Assembly: GCF_029395495.1 (NCBI RefSeq)
Contig: NZ_CP113918.1
Location: 2,108,001 to 2,172,000, forward strand
Origin: Bifidobacterium sp. ESL0769
GTDB taxonomy: Bacteria; Actinomycetota; Actinomycetes; Actinomycetales; Bifidobacteriaceae
Direction: 5' to 3'
DNA: 64,000 nucleotides
This document shows, piece by piece, positions 62,919-64,000 of the stretch. The notes beneath the pieces are model-generated. The model had not been told where the DNA came from and made no database searches. It saw nothing but the letters and a program-made list of their open reading frames with translations. The position numbers and the translations under genes were made by a program. Position 1 is the stretch's first letter. Each line of letters begins with the position of its first letter.

Positions 62919-63338
62919 GTGTCCAGAAGGAATTTTTCGTATGGTTTTCAGTGGTGGACTAATCCATTAGGCGATATTAAAAATTTGAGTACTATGCAAA
63001 TTAATATGCTCGCTGAACGCGGGTACATCTTTAAAGGTAATAGTCCTAGTAATAGTAGGAAGCCTGAAGTTAGCATGACTGGGTGTTTTCGTGAGCAGAG
63101 GATTGACTGCGCGTATGGTGTCATTTTTGTATTTGATAATGCGTGGGATAGAAATAGGTGGACGAAGTCTGAGGATTCCATTATTGATGGTATACATCAT
63201 AATGTAAAGATTTCTTCATCAACAGCGATGAAGGGTATTAAAAGAGTTCTGAATAGCAAGGTAAGGAATACAACGTTGGAATTGGTGAGGGCTTATATTT
63301 GGAAATATCCAAGTGTGTATAAAAGTAAAAAAGTTTAG
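62919..63338 (+). CDS. AT-rich accessory gene, unknown function
   Basis: A 139-residue basic protein starting with GTG at 62919, with GGAGG five bases upstream. It reads SRRNFSYGFQWWTNPLGDIK, AYGVIFVFDNAWDRNRW and AMKGIKRVLNSKVRNT; no membrane span and no recognised domain. Codon use (many AGT, TAT and AAT) and base composition are far more AT-rich than the core genes, which points to transfer. It lies behind copy 1 of the duplicated leader. Confidence 0.65.
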   Translation: MSRRNFSYGFQWWTNPLGDIKNLSTMQINMLAERGYIFKGNSPSNSRKPEVSMTGCFREQRIDCAYGVIFVFDNAWDRNRWTKSEDSIIDGIHHNVKISSSTAMKGIKRVLNSKVRNTTLELVRAYIWKYPSVYKSKKV

Positions 63339-63360
63339 GTTCGGTTGCTTTTCGTGGATT

Positions 63361-63474
63361 GTATATGCCCTTGAATCTTTGAATAACGCTTCATAAATCG
63401 TGGATGTTGTGTTTCTGGTATGTTCCTACCTGTGTGGTTGTTCCTTGTGTCACACGTCTGAATATGTAGGTTTT
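63361..63474 (+). repeat. 114-bp leader repeat, copy 2
   Basis: Second copy, with GTATATGCC at 63361 and GTGTCACACG at 63447, both 619 bases after their equivalents. It lies 72 bases before the gene at 63547. Confidence 0.75.
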
Positions 63475-63546
63475 GTTGTCTGATGTCCTATTGGTAATTT
63501 GAGTTTTTGAAAGTATATTGTACGCTTTTATCAAGCAGGTTCTAAA

Positions 63547-64000
63547 ATGGCATGTTTTGTAATGGGTTCCAATATTCCGTTTAATGGTGATGTACATAAG
63601 TTAGTTGGTAACTCTGATTTGGTCGGTTGTCGTTTTCATAGGATAGCCAAGAGTCTGGTGGATAACAGGCTGGGCAGGAGACATTATCCGGCTTACAGGG
63701 TATTGGAAAATTATAGGTATGTGTTTGTTGTAAGTAATAAGGAAGCACATGACTGGTTGCAGGATACACTGGGACGCTGGGATAATTCTTCTCTGAAGAG
63801 TCTCTTTGCTGAGTTTTCCGAGCGGTTCAATAGGGTGGAAAACTTTAATACGGTTTGTCAGACTTATGAAGTCGCTAGCAGAAGAAAAGAGGTTGTCAGG
63901 TACGATAATTTCGGTAGACCAGTAATGAGTAGGAAGCCTTATATGGAGTTTGTAGGTGACGATTTTCATACTTACAGGTCTGAGGTCGGAACTAATAAAG
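63547..64000 (+). CDS. AT-rich accessory gene, unknown function (cut by right edge)
   Basis: An open frame of 151 codons from the ATG at 63547 runs off the window without a stop. CAGG lies eight bases upstream. It begins MACFVMGSNIPFNGD and includes GCRFHRIAKSLVDNRLGRRH, YVFVVSNKEAHDWLQDTL and YEVASRRKEVVRYDNFGRP. It is basic and soluble and I recognise no domain. Composition matches its AT-rich neighbour and it follows copy 2 of the same leader, so the two genes likely share control although their proteins are not clearly alike. Confidence 0.6.
   Translation, partial: MACFVMGSNIPFNGDVHKLVGNSDLVGCRFHRIAKSLVDNRLGRRHYPAYRVLENYRYVFVVSNKEAHDWLQDTLGRWDNSSLKSLFAEFSERFNRVENFNTVCQTYEVASRRKEVVRYDNFGRPVMSRKPYMEFVGDDFHTYRSEVGTNK

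Overview
The window looks like a chromosome segment of a Bifidobacterium or close relative. The grounds are the moderately high GC content, a dTDP-rhamnose set with a fused RmlC-RmlD protein, a mevalonate route to isoprenoids (mvk, mvaD), an FprA-type reductase, and sugar ABC importers encoded without their ATPase. Species cannot be fixed from the sequence alone.

Layout. (1) 1-310: 5' part of gltX, running off the left edge. (2) 412-21141: a plant-glycan and hexuronate locus: GH78 alpha-L-rhamnosidase, DUF624 (YesL-like) membrane protein, two permeases and a binding lipoprotein of an oligosaccharide importer, a cytoplasmic GH30 hydrolase, the operon uxaC-uxuB-manD (glucuronate to 2-keto-3-deoxygluconate), a LacI regulator and a DUF2264 protein. 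An AbiE-type toxin-antitoxin pair (10695-12505) sits inside it, preceded by three hairpin-plus-box units. A TTGCCATTA word before the regulator recurs before the transporter and GH30, so one regulator may control the locus. My reading is a pathway that removes L-rhamnose from rhamnosyl-glucuronate caps, as on arabinogalactan proteins, then burns the glucuronate. (3) 21177-23671: fba, a tRNA-like gene with a tetraloop in place of the anticodon loop, a truncated serine recombinase, a tiny membrane protein and tRNA-Gly(CCC). (4) 23861-38583: mostly housekeeping: htpX, an FprA-type reductase, an NMT1/THI5-type importer, a DUF805 protein, a histidine phosphatase, an MFS carrier, GtrA, mvaD and mvk. 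(5) 39043-57290: cell-surface polysaccharide region: glycosyltransferases, large membrane proteins, an RgpF-like protein, three acyltransferase genes (one frameshifted), an ABC exporter and rmlB-rmlCD-rmlA. (6) 57422-60490: secreted GH25 muramidase and a small unknown protein. (7) 60905-64000: tRNA-Ser(GGA) followed by accessory DNA: XRE regulator, membrane-anchored coiled-coil protein and two AT-rich unknown genes, each behind a copy of the same 114-bp leader.

The most unusual features are non-coding. Four intergenic regions carry short arrays of hairpins with a strict period (62 bp at three loci, 51 bp at one). Each locus uses its own stem word. The other standouts are the tRNA-like gene, which keeps alanine identity features but has a GCAA tetraloop, and the triplicated control region of the AbiE pair.
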